From Onchocerca lupi (lineage: Eukaryota > Nematoda > Chromadorea > Rhabditida > Onchocercidae), in NCBI GenBank assembly GCA_028564675.1, contig JAOVVO010000278.1, positions 32,494-96,493 of the forward strand: a stretch of 64,000 bases of DNA, written 5' to 3'. The notes below the pieces were generated by a model. It worked only from the letters and a program-made list of their open reading frames with translations, was not told where the DNA came from and ran no database searches. The position numbers and the translations under genes were made by a program. This document shows positions 62,980-64,000 of the stretch, piece after piece. Every line of letters begins with the position of its first letter. Within the stretch, counting starts at the first letter, position 1.

Positions 62980-64000
62980 TTCATAAAATTTAACAAAATA
63001 CTTCAACTGCTTAAACTGCTTTTTTGATTTTGTATTTCTGAAATTACCGAAACTGCTTGTGCAAATTGTTGCTTGCATACATGCTATGCAAAAAATGCGC
63101 ATACATCAAAACGCGTTTACTTGTTTTGCTACACTTTTTCATAGATTCTTCTCAGTTATTGATTGATTGACAAAAATTAAAATTTCACTCCAAAATATAA
63201 ATTTGAATAAATTGAATACTATTACATATTTGCCGAAACATTTTCATTTTCTCAATTTTAAGCTTATCCCCATTAATGCTATGTAACTTTTTACATCACC
63301 GATCGATTTATTCCTATATTTGTTCTAATTATAAACACTATAATTATATTATTGACTATTAAACAATCAAATAATTAACATAATGTAATGCAATAATTAG
63401 CATAATCTAATGATGACATTAATTTCATGAATATCATATTATTATCCCTTGAAGTATTTCAAAAAATAAAAAAAAAAAGACAAAAAAAAAACAAAAAAAA
63501 CAAAAAATTAAATTAAAAAATAGAAAAAATAAAAAATGAAAAAAGCCAAATAAAATAGGAAAAAGAGATGAATAGATAATAATATTTATTTAAATATATC
63601 CCTAATATACGTTATATTAGAACATTTTCTATTAAAAAAAATTTTCTATTACTATTATTATTTTTATTATTAATCCAAGATTAGTGGAAACTATTAATAT
63701 TAATTTATTGATATTAAATAGAGGAACTGATATTAGATAGAATAATTTATATATCAAAATTCAATAATTGTAGCCTAATATAATCCATGCTATTTTTTAT
63801 AAGCATTTATTTGAATGAAATTTAGTTTAGATTAGAAATTACTCATATTTGTTTAGATTTTTTAGAAATTTCGCTTTATAGATATCATTATCTGCTGATG
63901 TGAAGATTTTTTTATTATTATTCTATAATTTAGATATCATTTTAGAATTAAATAATATATATTTATAAATAAATAAATAAATATATATATACATATCTTG
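62980..64000. other. AT-rich sequence downstream of sup-12
   Basis: No gene is supported. It probably includes the rest of the sup-12 3' UTR at its start, an A-rich tract at about 63455-63560, and a TA-rich end. Confidence 0.6.

Overview
The window is about 64 kb of AT-rich nuclear DNA from a nematode, most likely a filarial or other spirurine worm. The evidence is an UNC-8-type degenerin and a SUP-12-type RNA-binding protein, TTTCAG-like 3' splice sites, introns of 100-2,000 bases, and low-complexity A/T-rich intergenic DNA carrying decayed Helitron and LTR elements. No tRNA, rRNA, bacterial gene or CRISPR array was seen. All four supported genes lie on the + strand.

Layout. 1-7165: gene-poor AT-rich DNA with small repeats and palindromes. 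7166-7426: an orphan exon-like block that has an in-frame stop upstream of its open frame. About 7985-13224: a decayed Helitron whose helicase region is split by an 875-bp solo-LTR-like element with a 5-bp target duplication. 14410-25044: a 15-exon DEG/ENaC sodium-channel gene (unc-8 orthologue). 26156-26628: another LTR-like copy. 28486-30443 and 32408-34583: two neighbouring genes for four-pass membrane proteins resembling the LAPTM family, the first ending in a PPPPY motif. About 36600-41777: a cluster of relatives of the same LTR-like family, two of them in inverted arrangement. 41778-57850: about 16 kb without a convincing gene, but with minisatellites, hairpins and a pyrimidine-rich CCAAT-containing stretch. 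58975-62866: a complete sup-12 (RBM24/RBM38-type) gene, with probable 5' UTR exons from 58357 and GT-rich clusters in its long fourth intron.

The genes have no shared pathway that the sequence proves. UNC-8 is a neuronal cation channel, SUP-12 a muscle splicing regulator, and the LAPTM-like pair probably endolysosomal membrane proteins. The most informative points are: the nested transposon (removing the LTR and one target copy restores the Helitron reading frame across the junction); GTGTG clusters inside the intron of a gene whose family binds GUGUG; a possible stop-containing alternative exon and a dual-frame exon in unc-8; and tandem repeats in introns, one set of which resembles the following exon's 5' edge. 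Exon boundaries were deduced by hand from splice signals and reading phase, without transcript data.
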